The notes beneath the pieces were generated by a model. That model was not told where the DNA came from. It saw nothing but the letters and a program-made list of their open reading frames with translations, and did not search any database. Shown piece after piece: positions 52,512 to 60,258 of a stretch of 64,000 nucleotides of DNA; within the stretch, counting starts at the first letter, position 1, and every line of letters begins with the position of its first letter. The stretch is from assembly GCF_019924635.1 (NCBI RefSeq), contig NZ_CP065037.1, forward strand, positions 372,001 to 436,000. Direction: 5' to 3'. The DNA is from Leifsonia sp. ZF2019 (GTDB lineage Bacteria; Actinomycetota; Actinomycetes; Actinomycetales; Microbacteriaceae). The position numbers and the translations under genes were made by a program.

Positions 52512-53851
52512 AGAAGCTCCGCATCATCGCCGGCATCGTCGCCGCCGGGCTCGCCGCCGCAGGACTCGCGGCCTGCTCGACCGACGGCGGGTCGGGCGGC
52601 AAGGTCACCGTCAACTGGTGGACGTGGGACGACAAGCAGGCCGCCAACTACAAGCTCTGCATCCCGGGGTTCGAGAAGGAGAACCCCGACATCACGGTGA
52701 AGATCTCGCAGTACAACGTGAACGACTACTTCACGAAGCTCACCGCCGGGTTCGTCTCGGGCACGGCCCCGGATGCGTTCCAGAACAGCGTGCCGCTGCT
52801 CGGCCAGTACGCGGGCCAGAAGCAGATCATGCCCCTCGACGACCTCATCAAGAAATCGGACTTCGACCTGTCGAAGTTCGACATCGGGGTCGACTCGTGG
52901 AAGTACACCGACGGCAAGCAGTACGGCATCCCGCTCGACTGGGCCGGCGCCGCGATCTACTTCAACGAGGACCTGGTGAAGGCGGCCGGTCTGACCGACG
53001 ACGACATCACGACGATGACGTGGAACCCGGACGACGGCGGCACCTTCGACAAGGTCGTCTCGCGTCTGACGGTCGACGTCAACGGCAAGCGCGGCGACGA
53101 GCCGGGCTTCGACAAGGACCACGTGAAGACCTACGGCATCGGGACGCTCGCCGCGAGCGACTTCAACGGCCAGACCTCGTGGAACCCGTTCGTCACCACA
53201 CTCGGCTGGAAGCTCGGCGGCGACGCCACGGCGTGGCCGAAGGTCCTCCCGTACGACGACCCGCGCATGACCAAGACGCTCGACTACATCCGCGGCCTCG
53301 GCGACCGCGGGCTGATGCCGAAGTTCGGCCAGTTCACGATCTCCGCCGCCGAGCAGATGGGCGCCGGGCAGGTCGCGATGGCGCAGGACGGCACCTGGAG
53401 CGCGACCTCCATCACGAAGGTCCCCGGCGTGAAGGTGGGCATCGCCCCGACCGTCCAGGGGCCGGACGGCACCCGCGGCATGATCAGCAACTCCAACGCG
53501 AACAACATCTTCGCCGGCACGAAGCACGTCGATCAGACCTGGAAGTGGGTGTCGTACATGGGCACGGCCGAGTGCCAGACCATCGCGGGCAAGACGGCGA
53601 CCTTCCTGCCGTCGATCGCGTCGGCCCTCCAGTCGACGGTGGACGCGCAGAAGGCGGACGGCGTGGACATCTCGAGCTTCATCGACGCGCTGAAGAAGAA
53701 GGAGCTCTACCCGGCTCCGCCGATCGCGAACGGTCAGGAGATCACCGACACCCTGCAGCCGATGTTCGAGGCGTTCTTCAGCGGTGAGGGCGACGCGTCG
53801 TTCCTGAAGTCCGCGCAGGAGAAGTCGAAGGCCATCCTCGCCAAGAAATAG
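52508..53851 (+). CDS. Sugar-binding lipoprotein of the ABC importer (SBP family 1)
   Basis: A 447-residue extracytoplasmic binding protein. Its lipoprotein signal ends in GLAACS (lipobox LAAC, Cys22 or 23). The mature part has VTVNWWTWDDKQAANYKLCIPGFEKENPDITVKI, FVSGTAPDAFQN and a late TWKWVSYMGTAECQTIAGKTATFLPS, as in CUT1-type oligosaccharide-binding proteins. It is coupled to GH95 by an ATGA overlap. Unusually for such operons it is last rather than first among the transport genes, directly before a strong hairpin terminator. Confidence 0.94.
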   Translation: MKKLRIIAGIVAAGLAAAGLAACSTDGGSGGKVTVNWWTWDDKQAANYKLCIPGFEKENPDITVKISQYNVNDYFTKLTAGFVSGTAPDAFQNSVPLLGQYAGQKQIMPLDDLIKKSDFDLSKFDIGVDSWKYTDGKQYGIPLDWAGAAIYFNEDLVKAAGLTDDDITTMTWNPDDGGTFDKVVSRLTVDVNGKRGDEPGFDKDHVKTYGIGTLAASDFNGQTSWNPFVTTLGWKLGGDATAWPKVLPYDDPRMTKTLDYIRGLGDRGLMPKFGQFTISAAEQMGAGQVAMAQDGTWSATSITKVPGVKVGIAPTVQGPDGTRGMISNSNANNIFAGTKHVDQTWKWVSYMGTAECQTIAGKTATFLPSIASALQSTVDAQKADGVDISSFIDALKKKELYPAPPIANGQEITDTLQPMFEAFFSGEGDASFLKSAQEKSKAILAKK

Positions 53852-53863
53852 CACGGACGGCGC

Positions 53864-53893
53864 GGCGGGCGGGATCCCACGGTCCCGCCCGCC
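53864..53893 (+). terminator. Hairpin terminator after the glycan operon
   Basis: GGCGGGCGGGA (53864-53874) and TCCCGCCCGCC (53883-53893) form a perfect 11-bp GC-rich stem with an 8-nt loop, 13 bp after the binding-protein stop. No T-tract follows. Confidence 0.8.
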
Positions 53894-53933
53894 CCGCGTG
53901 TCCGGGTAGCATCCTCGAAAGGGGGAGCAGCAC

Positions 53934-55100
53934 ATGGACGACGAGACGCTGACGCGGACGGCACTGCTCCAGTCGTCGTCCGACGCGGCCACGCGCGTGT
54001 TCAGCACCATCCTGACCCGCAGCCCGATCAGCCGCATCGACGTCGCCCGGCTCACGGGGCTGTCGCAGGCCGCCGTGACGAAGGCGGTCGCACCCCTGGT
54101 CGCCGCGGGGCTCCTCGACGACTCGCTCGACCCGACCATCACCGGGCTGCCTGGCCGCCCGGTCAGTCCGGTCGCCGTCGTGCCCGACGCCGTGGTGGCG
54201 CTCGGCGTGAAGGTCAACGCGGAGGAGCTCATCGGTGTCGCCACCGACCTGACGAACCGCACCATCGCCTCCCGCCGGGTGTCACTCACCTCGCACGAGC
54301 CGGCCGCGGTCGTCGATGCCATCGTCGCCCTGTGCGGGAGCCTCCGCGACGCGATCGGCGGGCTCGGCTCCCGGCTCGCCGCGATCGGCGTGGCCGTCTC
54401 CGGCGACGTCGACACCGCGTCCGGGTTCGTCCGCGACTCCGCCCTCATGGGCTGGCGGGGCGTCCTGCTCGGCCCCGAGCTCGCAGAGCGCCTCGGACAG
54501 ACCGTCGTGGTGGAGAACGACGTGCGCGCCCTCACCATCGGCGAGCACTGGTTCGGTGTCGGTCTCGGCACCGGGTCCTTCGCCATCGTCACGATCGGCC
54601 GCGGCATCGGCAGCGGACTCCACCTCAACGGGGAGGTCGTCGAGGGCGCCTACGGCGTGGCCGGTGAGATCGGTCACCTGCCGCTCGCCGCACCGGATCG
54701 CGTCTGCGCCTGCGGCCGCCGCGGCTGCGTGGAGGCGGTCGCGGCGACGAGCGCGATCGTCGCCGCCGTCTCCACCGCTCACGGCCGCGACGTGCCGATC
54801 GACGAGGCCGTCGAACTCGGGCGCGCCGGCGATCCCGCGGCCGTCGAGGCGTTCGCGGACGCGGGACGCGTGATCGGCGCGGCCATCGCCACCCTCGTCA
54901 ACCTCGTCGGCCCCGAGCTCGTCATCATCGGGGGTGAGGGAGTGGCCGACTTCGACCTCCTCGAGCCCGCACTCCGCACCTCCTACGCCGAGCACGTCTT
55001 CGCCTCCGCCGACCGCTGCCGCATCGCGGTGCGCCCGCACTCGTTCGAGGACTGGGCACGCGGAGCGGCAGCGGCGGCGATCCGGGCGCTGGTGGTCTAG
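53934..55100 (+). CDS. ROK-family transcriptional regulator
   Basis: A 388-residue regulator. Residues about 18-65 are a winged helix (VFSTILTRSPISRIDVARLTGLSQAAVTKAVAPLVAAGLL). The remainder is a ROK sugar-kinase-like domain with VENDVRALTIGEHWFGVG, GEIGHLPL and the zinc motif CACGRRGCVEAV. The kinase ATP-loop near residue 90 (LGVKVNAEELIGVATDL) lacks the usual DxGGT, as expected for a repressor rather than an enzyme. A GGGGGAG ribosome site precedes ATG 53934. Its position after the terminator of the transport operon, and the TTGACAGTGTCAA site in the divergent promoter, make it the likely local repressor released by a galactose- or fucose-type sugar. Confidence 0.92.
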   Translation: MDDETLTRTALLQSSSDAATRVFSTILTRSPISRIDVARLTGLSQAAVTKAVAPLVAAGLLDDSLDPTITGLPGRPVSPVAVVPDAVVALGVKVNAEELIGVATDLTNRTIASRRVSLTSHEPAAVVDAIVALCGSLRDAIGGLGSRLAAIGVAVSGDVDTASGFVRDSALMGWRGVLLGPELAERLGQTVVVENDVRALTIGEHWFGVGLGTGSFAIVTIGRGIGSGLHLNGEVVEGAYGVAGEIGHLPLAAPDRVCACGRRGCVEAVAATSAIVAAVSTAHGRDVPIDEAVELGRAGDPAAVEAFADAGRVIGAAIATLVNLVGPELVIIGGEGVADFDLLEPALRTSYAEHVFASADRCRIAVRPHSFEDWARGAAAAAIRALVV

Positions 55101-55162
55101 GGGTCCTCCAGCGCCCGGTCGTGGGTGGGCGGCGTCGCCGTGCGCCGCTACGCCGTGTGCCG

Positions 55163-56005
55163 CTACACGCTGTGCTCTTGGATGAAGGCCAGCGCCTCAT
55201 CGGCGACCTCGCGCCAGCCCGAGTCGATGACGAGGGAGTGGCCACGGCCCGGGATGACGACGAGTTCGGTGACGCCGGGGTTCTTCTGCTGGATGCGGTA
55301 CTCGTTCTCGACAACGGACTGCGGCACCGTGTGGTCGTCGGCGCCCGCTATCAGGAGCAGCGGGCCGCGGTCGTGGTTCTCGGTGTCGACCTTCGTCTCG
55401 GCGAACGGGTTGAAGTTCGCCGTGGCGGCCTGGAAGATCGGCACGCTGGAGGCCGGGACGTGGAACGTCTCGTACAGTTCGCGTCCTTCCTCCTCCGAGA
55501 GGGCGTTCGTCCAGCCGTAGGCGAACTGCTCGTAGGTGAGCGTGACCCCGTGCTTGGTGTGATCGAAGCGCAGCAGGGCCGGGGCTCCGGCCTTGAGCGC
55601 GGACGCCGGCAGCGCCGTCACGCCTTTGAACTGCGCAGGGTCGATCGCGACGGTCACCGCGTTCCTCGACTCCCCGGCCAGCTTCTGCGCGATCAGCCCG
55701 CCGAAGCTGTGGCCGATGACGACCGGCGCCTGGTCGAGCGCGTCGATGGCCTCCGCGTAGTGGTCGGTCACCTGCCGCACCATCTTGCCCGCGAACGCGT
55801 CGGGATCGGCCTTGGCCTGCTCCACCGTCTCGGGGTCGTCGGGCCAGCCGGGCGCGAGCGTCGCGTACCCCTGGTCCTCGAACAGGTCCCGCCACGGCTG
55901 CCAGCTGCTCGAGAGCAGCCACAATCCGTGGACGAAGACGACGGGCGTGCGCCCGCTGGCGTTAGCGGCGTCGACTTCGGCGCGCTCGGTCGTGGTCAAG
56001 GGCAT
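55163..56005 (-). CDS. Alpha/beta-fold hydrolase
   Basis: A 280-residue hydrolase. PVVFVHGLWLLSSSWQPWRDLFEDQGY carries the oxyanion-hole region, VVIGHSFGGLIAQKLA the nucleophile Ser, IAGADDHTVP the acid Asp and PGRGHSLVIDSGW the catalytic His. The N-terminus lacks a signal peptide. The pattern is that of esterase/haloperoxidase-like actinobacterial proteins that follow MPLTT openings; the substrate is unknown. The ATG at 56005 is preceded by GGAG. It is transcribed alone, convergent with the ROK gene. Confidence 0.9.
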   Translation of the reverse strand: MPLTTTERAEVDAANASGRTPVVFVHGLWLLSSSWQPWRDLFEDQGYATLAPGWPDDPETVEQAKADPDAFAGKMVRQVTDHYAEAIDALDQAPVVIGHSFGGLIAQKLAGESRNAVTVAIDPAQFKGVTALPASALKAGAPALLRFDHTKHGVTLTYEQFAYGWTNALSEEEGRELYETFHVPASSVPIFQAATANFNPFAETKVDTENHDRGPLLLIAGADDHTVPQSVVENEYRIQQKNPGVTELVVIPGRGHSLVIDSGWREVADEALAFIQEHSV

Positions 56006-56158
56006 GATGCGACTCCGTTCGTGGATGGGACAGGGGTGGGCGCCCAGTGGATCGGTGCGCCTGCGCGAACGGTATCGGGTGGGGAGGGGCTGTGGGGAGG
56101 GGTGATGTCGGCGAGCGGACGGCGACCGATCCCCACGAGCCGGCCGCCGCCGTTCGGT

Positions 56159-56278
56159 TCAGCCGCGCACGACGGTCCAGGCCAGGTGCGCGAGCTTCGC
56201 CATCGTCACGACGACGAGGCACACGCATCGGAGGACCTTCTCCGCGTCGACCTTGCGCTTGCCGTTCTCGGCAGACAC
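56159..56278 (-). CDS. Possible 39-residue hydrophobic peptide
   Basis: GTG 56278 is preceded by the excellent ribosome site AAGGAG with 5-nt spacing (minus strand) and opens 39 codons to TGA at 56159. The product has a charged N-terminus (MSAENGKRKVDAEKV) and a hydrophobic core (CVCLVVVTMAKLAHLAW) that could form a short membrane helix. An overlapping ATG at 56280 in another frame gives only 24 codons and is too close to the ribosome site. No family is recognised. Conservation of the reading frame in relatives would be needed to accept it. Confidence 0.4.
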   Translation of the reverse strand: MSAENGKRKVDAEKVLRCVCLVVVTMAKLAHLAWTVVRG

Positions 56279-56359
56279 ATGGTCTCCTTCCTGCACGCGG
56301 GGGCAGAGAGGAAGCCGGCTGACCGGGAGGCCCAGTCATATGCCATACGTGAACTGCTC

Positions 56360-56376
56360 AGGTAAACCGTTTGCCT
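56360..56376. promoter_or_regulatory. LacI-type palindrome overlapping a -35 element
   Basis: AGGTAAACCGTTTGCCT is an 8+1+8 near-perfect palindrome (one G-T type mismatch) with the AAAC-C-GTTT core common in LacI-family operators. Its right end overlaps the TTGCCT -35 of the promoter at 56371-56399. No LacI-family gene is in the window. Confidence 0.5.
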
Positions 56377-56399
56377 TTCTGTAGGGCGACTGGGATACT
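56371..56399 (+). promoter_or_regulatory. Sigma-70-like promoter of the candidate small RNA
   Basis: TTGCCT (56371-56376) and GATACT (56394-56399) are separated by exactly 17 bp. No protein-coding start with a usable ribosome site follows before the terminator at 56463. Confidence 0.6.
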
Positions 56400-56405
56400 C
56401 GAAGC

Positions 56406-56494
56406 GAGTGATCGCTAGGAATCGTTCTCCCGGCAACACCAGCCTCTTTCGAAGGCGGACTGACCCCCAGCTGCTACTGGGGGTTTCGTCTTTA
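56406..56494 (+). ncRNA. Candidate small RNA of about 89 nt
   Basis: The segment lies between a promoter (56371-56399) and an intrinsic terminator with a T-rich tail (56463-56494) and contains no convincing ORF. GC is clearly lower than in genes (30 of 60 bases at 56341-56400). Local hairpins are visible: AGCGA-GTGA-TCGCT (from 56403) with a GNRA-type loop, and GCCT...AGGC near 56440. I do not recognise an Rfam family. The rest of the 56006-56600 gap holds only the small minus-strand ORF and the LacI-like site. Confidence 0.5.
56463..56494 (+). terminator. Intrinsic terminator with T-rich tail
   Basis: ACCCCCAG (56463-56470), loop CTGCTA, CTGGGGGT (56477-56484) and the tail TTCGTCTTT form a textbook rho-independent terminator for plus-strand transcription. 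The nearest upstream plus-strand gene ends 1.36 kb away, so it must end a separate short transcript. Confidence 0.85.
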
Positions 56495-56600
56495 ACCCTC
56501 TCCGTCGACCCCACCCGCTGTCGGGCCAACGCTGTCCAGCGTACCTGATGTTCGATATTCGCAACCGATATACCATCGTGCAGTCGAACCCCGCCGATCC

Positions 56601-57404
56601 TCACCCCCGCAGCGCCTCCCGCACCGCGGCGACCTCCGCCTCGGTCGCCCCTCCGGACCGCAGGTATCCGGCGGCGTCGCCGTGATTCGCCTCCACCCAA
56701 TCGAGGGCTGCCGTGATGGCCGAGGCCGGGGCCTTCGTCGCGAGGGTCTCGAGGCGGGGGACGAGGGGGATGCCGAGCTGGGTGATGAGGCCGGTCAGGG
56801 CGTCGGCGAAGGCGCCGGCGAGGTTGGCCTGGGTGAGCTCGTAGTCGGCGACGATCGCGGCGCGCTCGGCGCCCGCGACGGCGAGCAGGAGGGCGGCGGC
56901 GAGCCCGGTGCGGTCCTTGCCGGCGGTGCAGTGGAAGAGGACGCCGGGGCGCTCCGTACCAGTCGAAGCGGCGACGATACGGGCGATGCGCGCGAACTGC
57001 GGGGCGCTGCTCTGCAGGATGGCGACGTACAGCTCTTCGAGCGTGGGAATCTGCTCGACGAGCGCGGCGACCTGCTGGTCGTCGAGGGCCGCCTGGCCGC
57101 CAGAGGGCAGCAGCTGCGCGACGAGCTCGTCCATGGCGCCGCCGAGGATGGGGAGGTCGACCAGCTGGACGTCATCGCCCGTCGGCAGCACATCCGGGGC
57201 GCGGAGGCGTTCGCCGTCCGTGCGGAGGTCGATGACGGTCCCGATGCGGAGGTCGACGATGCCCTGGACGCCGGACGGGGTCAGTGTCGCGAGGGCGTCG
57301 GAGCGGAACGCCCGCCCGGAGGCCACCATCGCGCCGCCGTCGAGGGCGATCCCGCCGAGATCCCGCGCGTTGTGCGTGCCGTCGAGCACCGATGTCAGTT
57401 CCAT
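56601..57404 (-). CDS. Tyrosine-protein phosphatase (Y_phosphatase3/PtpB-like)
   Basis: A 267-residue dual-specificity-type phosphatase. It has NARDLGGIALDGG and VASGRAFRSDALATLTP at the N-terminus, VIDLRTDGER, and the P-loop HCTAGKDRTG with nucleophile Cys159 and Arg165. This is the pattern of the Y_phosphatase3 family that includes mycobacterial PtpB (phosphotyrosine/phosphoinositide phosphatases). No signal peptide is present. The start is ATG 57404. It seems to be a single-gene unit; the 215 bp upstream contain a hairpin terminator for the response-regulator operon and a short AGGTG-TATT-CACCT repeat (57499-57512). Confidence 0.92.
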   Translation of the reverse strand: MELTSVLDGTHNARDLGGIALDGGAMVASGRAFRSDALATLTPSGVQGIVDLRIGTVIDLRTDGERLRAPDVLPTGDDVQLVDLPILGGAMDELVAQLLPSGGQAALDDQQVAALVEQIPTLEELYVAILQSSAPQFARIARIVAASTGTERPGVLFHCTAGKDRTGLAAALLLAVAGAERAAIVADYELTQANLAGAFADALTGLITQLGIPLVPRLETLATKAPASAITAALDWVEANHGDAAGYLRSGGATEAEVAAVREALRG

Positions 57405-57564
57405 GCGTCCTCCCGACCGGTTACGCGACGAGACTATCGGCCTCCGGCGCGGCGGCCGAAGCCCCGATCGGAGGCCGCACGGAGGCGGATGTGACCAAAG
57501 GTGTATTCACCTCGGCAACGGATCGCGGTTAGCGTTTTCGTGCGCGCCATTGGGGGATAGCGCT

Positions 57565-57599
57565 GGCGGTGGCGGGCAACGGGGGTTCCTGCCACCGCC
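57565..57599 (-). terminator. Hairpin terminator after the UbiA-two-component operon
   Basis: GGCGGTGGCGGG (57565-57576) pairs with CCTGCCACCGCC (57588-57599), a 12-bp stem with one G-T pair and an 11-nt loop, 20 bp past the response-regulator stop on the minus strand. Confidence 0.7.
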
Positions 57600-57619
57600 G
57601 CTCCCGTTCGGGGTCGCCC

Positions 57620-58228
57620 CTAGCTGAGCAGCCCCAGCCGTGCAGCCTTGCGCACCGCGTCGATGCGGGAGGTCGCACCGAGCTTCTCGTACATGTTCGT
57701 GGTGTGCCGCTTGACCGTGCCCTCGGCGATCGAGAGCATCGTCGCGATGTCGCGGTTGGAGTACGCCTGCGCGATCATCCGGAGCACCTCCTGCTCACGG
57801 ACGGTGAGGATGGTCGCACCGATCTCGTCGTCCGCCGTGATGTCTCCGGGCACGCCGAGCGGCGGCGTGGCGCGGGCGATGACCGCGATCAGCTGCTCGC
57901 TGTCGACATTCTTGGTGACGAACTCCGCCGCTCCTGCCCGGAGCAACTGGCGTTCGAGCACGGCGTCGCTGTGCATCGTCAGGATCACGATGGCCGTCTC
58001 CGGATGGTGGCGGCGCAGGCGCGAGACCGTCTGCTCGGCGGCCACGCCCGGGATCTCGACGTCGAGGAGCAGCACGTCGGGTGCGTGGACCGCGACGAGC
58101 TGCCAGGCGTCGTCGCTGGTACCGCCCTCCCCGACGATGTCGAAGCGGCCTTCGATGAGGGCACGGATGCCCTGGCGGAACACGCTGTGGTCGTCGATGA
58201 GGACGACGGTTCGCGACGTGTCGGTCAT
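57620..58228 (-). CDS. NarL/FixJ-family response regulator
   Basis: A 202-residue regulator. Residues about 8-122 form the receiver with the acidic pair in LIDDHSVFRQG, phospho-acceptor Asp56 in LLLDVEIP, Thr in LTMHSD and Lys in FVTKN. Residues about 138-200 are a LuxR-type HTH (LTVREQEVLRMIAQAYSNRDIATMLSIAEGTVKRHTTNMYEKLG). The ATG overlaps the kinase stop by 4 bp, so the pair is co-translated. It is the last gene of an operon that starts with a UbiA prenyltransferase; its targets are unknown but may include that operon. Confidence 0.94.
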   Translation of the reverse strand: MTDTSRTVVLIDDHSVFRQGIRALIEGRFDIVGEGGTSDDAWQLVAVHAPDVLLLDVEIPGVAAEQTVSRLRRHHPETAIVILTMHSDAVLERQLLRAGAAEFVTKNVDSEQLIAVIARATPPLGVPGDITADDEIGATILTVREQEVLRMIAQAYSNRDIATMLSIAEGTVKRHTTNMYEKLGATSRIDAVRKAARLGLLS

Positions 58229-59268
58229 GGATTGGGTGTGCCTCTCGGAATCGTCAGGCTGAGGGTGGTCCCGGTGCCCAGGCCCGGGACGATGTCGAGG
58301 TCGGCGCCGATCAGCTCGGCCCGTTCCTGTGCGATGACGAGGCCGAGCGCCCCGGAGCGCACGGTCTCGTGGGCGAAGCCGCGCCCGTTGTCGATCACGG
58401 CGATGGTGAGGCTGCGGCGGTCCCAGTGCGAGTGGACGCGGATCTTCTCGGCGTGCGAGTGCCGGCGCGCGTTGTGGACGGCCTCCCGGATGATGATGAA
58501 CGCTTCCTCCTGCACACCCGTTGACAGCCGGTACGGCGTGCCGACGACGGTGGTGACGACCGGCGGCCCGGAGTCGTCGAGGTCGTCGACGTAGTCGCGG
58601 ATGGCCTCGTCGAGCATCTTCTCCCCGACGGCGTGCCGCAGGTCGAGGGCGATGGCGCGGGTCTCGTCGAGCGCGGCTCCGAAGAGGTCGAGGCCCTCGC
58701 GCAGCTGCGGGTTCGCGTCGATGGCCATGCCGCCGAGCTCCACCCGCTGCAGTCCGGCGGCGATGCTGTGGGCGACACGGTCGTGCAGCTCGCGGGAGAT
58801 GCTGAGCCGTTCCTCGCTGTGCGCGACCGCGAGCCGCTCGAGCAGCACATTGACGTAGCCGACGGAGGCCGGCACCACGGCGCTCATGATCGACGCGTTG
58901 AGGGCGCGGGCGAGCTCGCCGACGTCGACGTCGATGTCCGGATCCGCGCTGATGCAGGAGAGGGCGACGTCGAAGAGTTCGGTGGCGGCGATGAGGCTGT
59001 CGACGGGGTGGATGTTCTGCCGTGCCCGGGTCTCGCCGACACCGGAGCCGTGGCGCGGGGGTGCGGAGAAGCGGGCCATGCCGTCCGGCCGTCCGAGCCG
59101 GTCGACGGTGCGGTCGAGGATCCAGTCGACCTGGGCCGCGAGCTGCTCGCTCACCTCCGGGTCGGCGGTCAGCGAGCTCTCCGAGGCGCGGAGGCGGTCC
59201 AGCAGGATCCGCAGGATGCGGTCGCGCAGCGCGGTGCCCTGGTCATCGCCTATCGTCATCGAGCTCAT
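58225..59268 (-). CDS. Soluble NarL-type sensor histidine kinase
   Basis: A 347-residue kinase with no membrane helix. Residues 1-145 form a helical input domain of unknown type. About 147-215 are the HisKA_3 dimerisation domain with phospho-His162 in SRELHDRVAHSIAAGLQ. About 240-345 are the ATPase domain with IIREAVHNARRHS (N-box), DNGRGF (G1) and ALGLVIAQERAELIGADL. Lack of a sensor segment in the membrane suggests it senses a cytosolic cue or a membrane partner such as the coupled UbiA protein. ATG 59268 overlaps the UbiA stop by 4 bp; ATG 59259 is an alternative with a better-spaced G-rich ribosome site. Confidence 0.93.
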   Translation of the reverse strand: MSSMTIGDDQGTALRDRILRILLDRLRASESSLTADPEVSEQLAAQVDWILDRTVDRLGRPDGMARFSAPPRHGSGVGETRARQNIHPVDSLIAATELFDVALSCISADPDIDVDVGELARALNASIMSAVVPASVGYVNVLLERLAVAHSEERLSISRELHDRVAHSIAAGLQRVELGGMAIDANPQLREGLDLFGAALDETRAIALDLRHAVGEKMLDEAIRDYVDDLDDSGPPVVTTVVGTPYRLSTGVQEEAFIIIREAVHNARRHSHAEKIRVHSHWDRRSLTIAVIDNGRGFAHETVRSGALGLVIAQERAELIGADLDIVPGLGTGTTLSLTIPRGTPNP

Positions 59269-60161
59269 CCCCCCGTCGCGACCACGATCGCCGCGATGTT
59301 CAGAGCGTACTGGCCGACCATGAAGGTCCGGTAGGGACGCTTCTGCCGGCGCCGGTCGCCGCCACGGGCCTGGACGATCGCGAGGATCACGAGCGGGCCG
59401 GCGATCCCGAGCGCGAGCAGGGTCCGGAGGTTGTCGACCACGACGGCGCACACGAGCGCCGCGACCGAGACCACGCCGGTCCCGGCGGCGACCAGCAGCC
59501 GGGCGCGACCCTCACCGAGAGCGACGGGCAGCGTGCGGCGTCCGGCGGAGGCGTCTCCGGCGACGTCTCCGAAGTCCTTGGTGTGGCCGACGACGGCGAT
59601 CCACGCCGCGCCGAACAGGGCGAAGACGTATGTCGACGGCGGCACCGACCCCGTGGCCACGTGCGCGGCGGCGACGTAGGTGAGGAACGTGCCGGCGGCG
59701 GCCACACCGAGCGCGGCGGCCCCGATGTTCTTGGCCGCCCACGGGCCGAGGGAGTACAGCAGCCCGAGCGCGATGAACGCCACGACGGCGGCCAGGAACG
59801 GAATGTCGATCAGCGTCCCGATCAGCAGAGACACCGTGAGCAGCGTCACGACGAAGCCCACGGCGAAGCGCATGCTCAGCCGGCCTGTCGCGAGCGGGCG
59901 GGCGGACCCGTTGAGCCGGTCGCCCTCCACGTCGCTGATCCCGTTGACGAGGTAGACGCCCCACACGGCCAGCAGCCAGGAGACGCCCGCGGCCCACAGC
60001 AGCGGCTCCGACCAGTCGGCCCCCGCGATCAGCGCGCTCCCGACGATGAACCGCAGCGCGAAGACGCCGATGACGACCGGTCGGCCCTCCTGGAACGCCA
60101 ATCGGACCTGCGTCGCGCTGTTCGGGTGCGCGCGCCGGCGTGGTCGCGCCACACTGGTCAT
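59265..60161 (-). CDS. UbiA-family prenyltransferase
   Basis: A 298-residue membrane enzyme with about eight helices. The two Asp-rich motifs that bind Mg-prenyl diphosphate are intact: NGISDVEGD (Asn73, Asp77, Asp81) and KDFGDVAGD (Asp196, Asp199, Asp203). UbiA enzymes attach isoprenoid chains to aromatic acceptors (quinones, heme O, chlorophyll) or to sugar acceptors. The short form and the SARPLATGRLS loop do not settle which; no menaquinone, heme or carotenoid gene is adjacent. It is the promoter-proximal gene of a three-gene operon with a two-component system, each pair overlapping by 4 bp, an unusual partnership. Confidence 0.9.
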   Translation of the reverse strand: MTSVARPRRRAHPNSATQVRLAFQEGRPVVIGVFALRFIVGSALIAGADWSEPLLWAAGVSWLLAVWGVYLVNGISDVEGDRLNGSARPLATGRLSMRFAVGFVVTLLTVSLLIGTLIDIPFLAAVVAFIALGLLYSLGPWAAKNIGAAALGVAAAGTFLTYVAAAHVATGSVPPSTYVFALFGAAWIAVVGHTKDFGDVAGDASAGRRTLPVALGEGRARLLVAAGTGVVSVAALVCAVVVDNLRTLLALGIAGPLVILAIVQARGGDRRRQKRPYRTFMVGQYALNIAAIVVATGG

Positions 60162-60258
60162 GCCCCGATTGTCGAGGCCGCCTCACCATTTGGCAGCGCT
60201 GCGGGACTACAACGAAAGTCACATCTCTGAGAGCGCGATCATCCGTGCCCCCGCGCGG

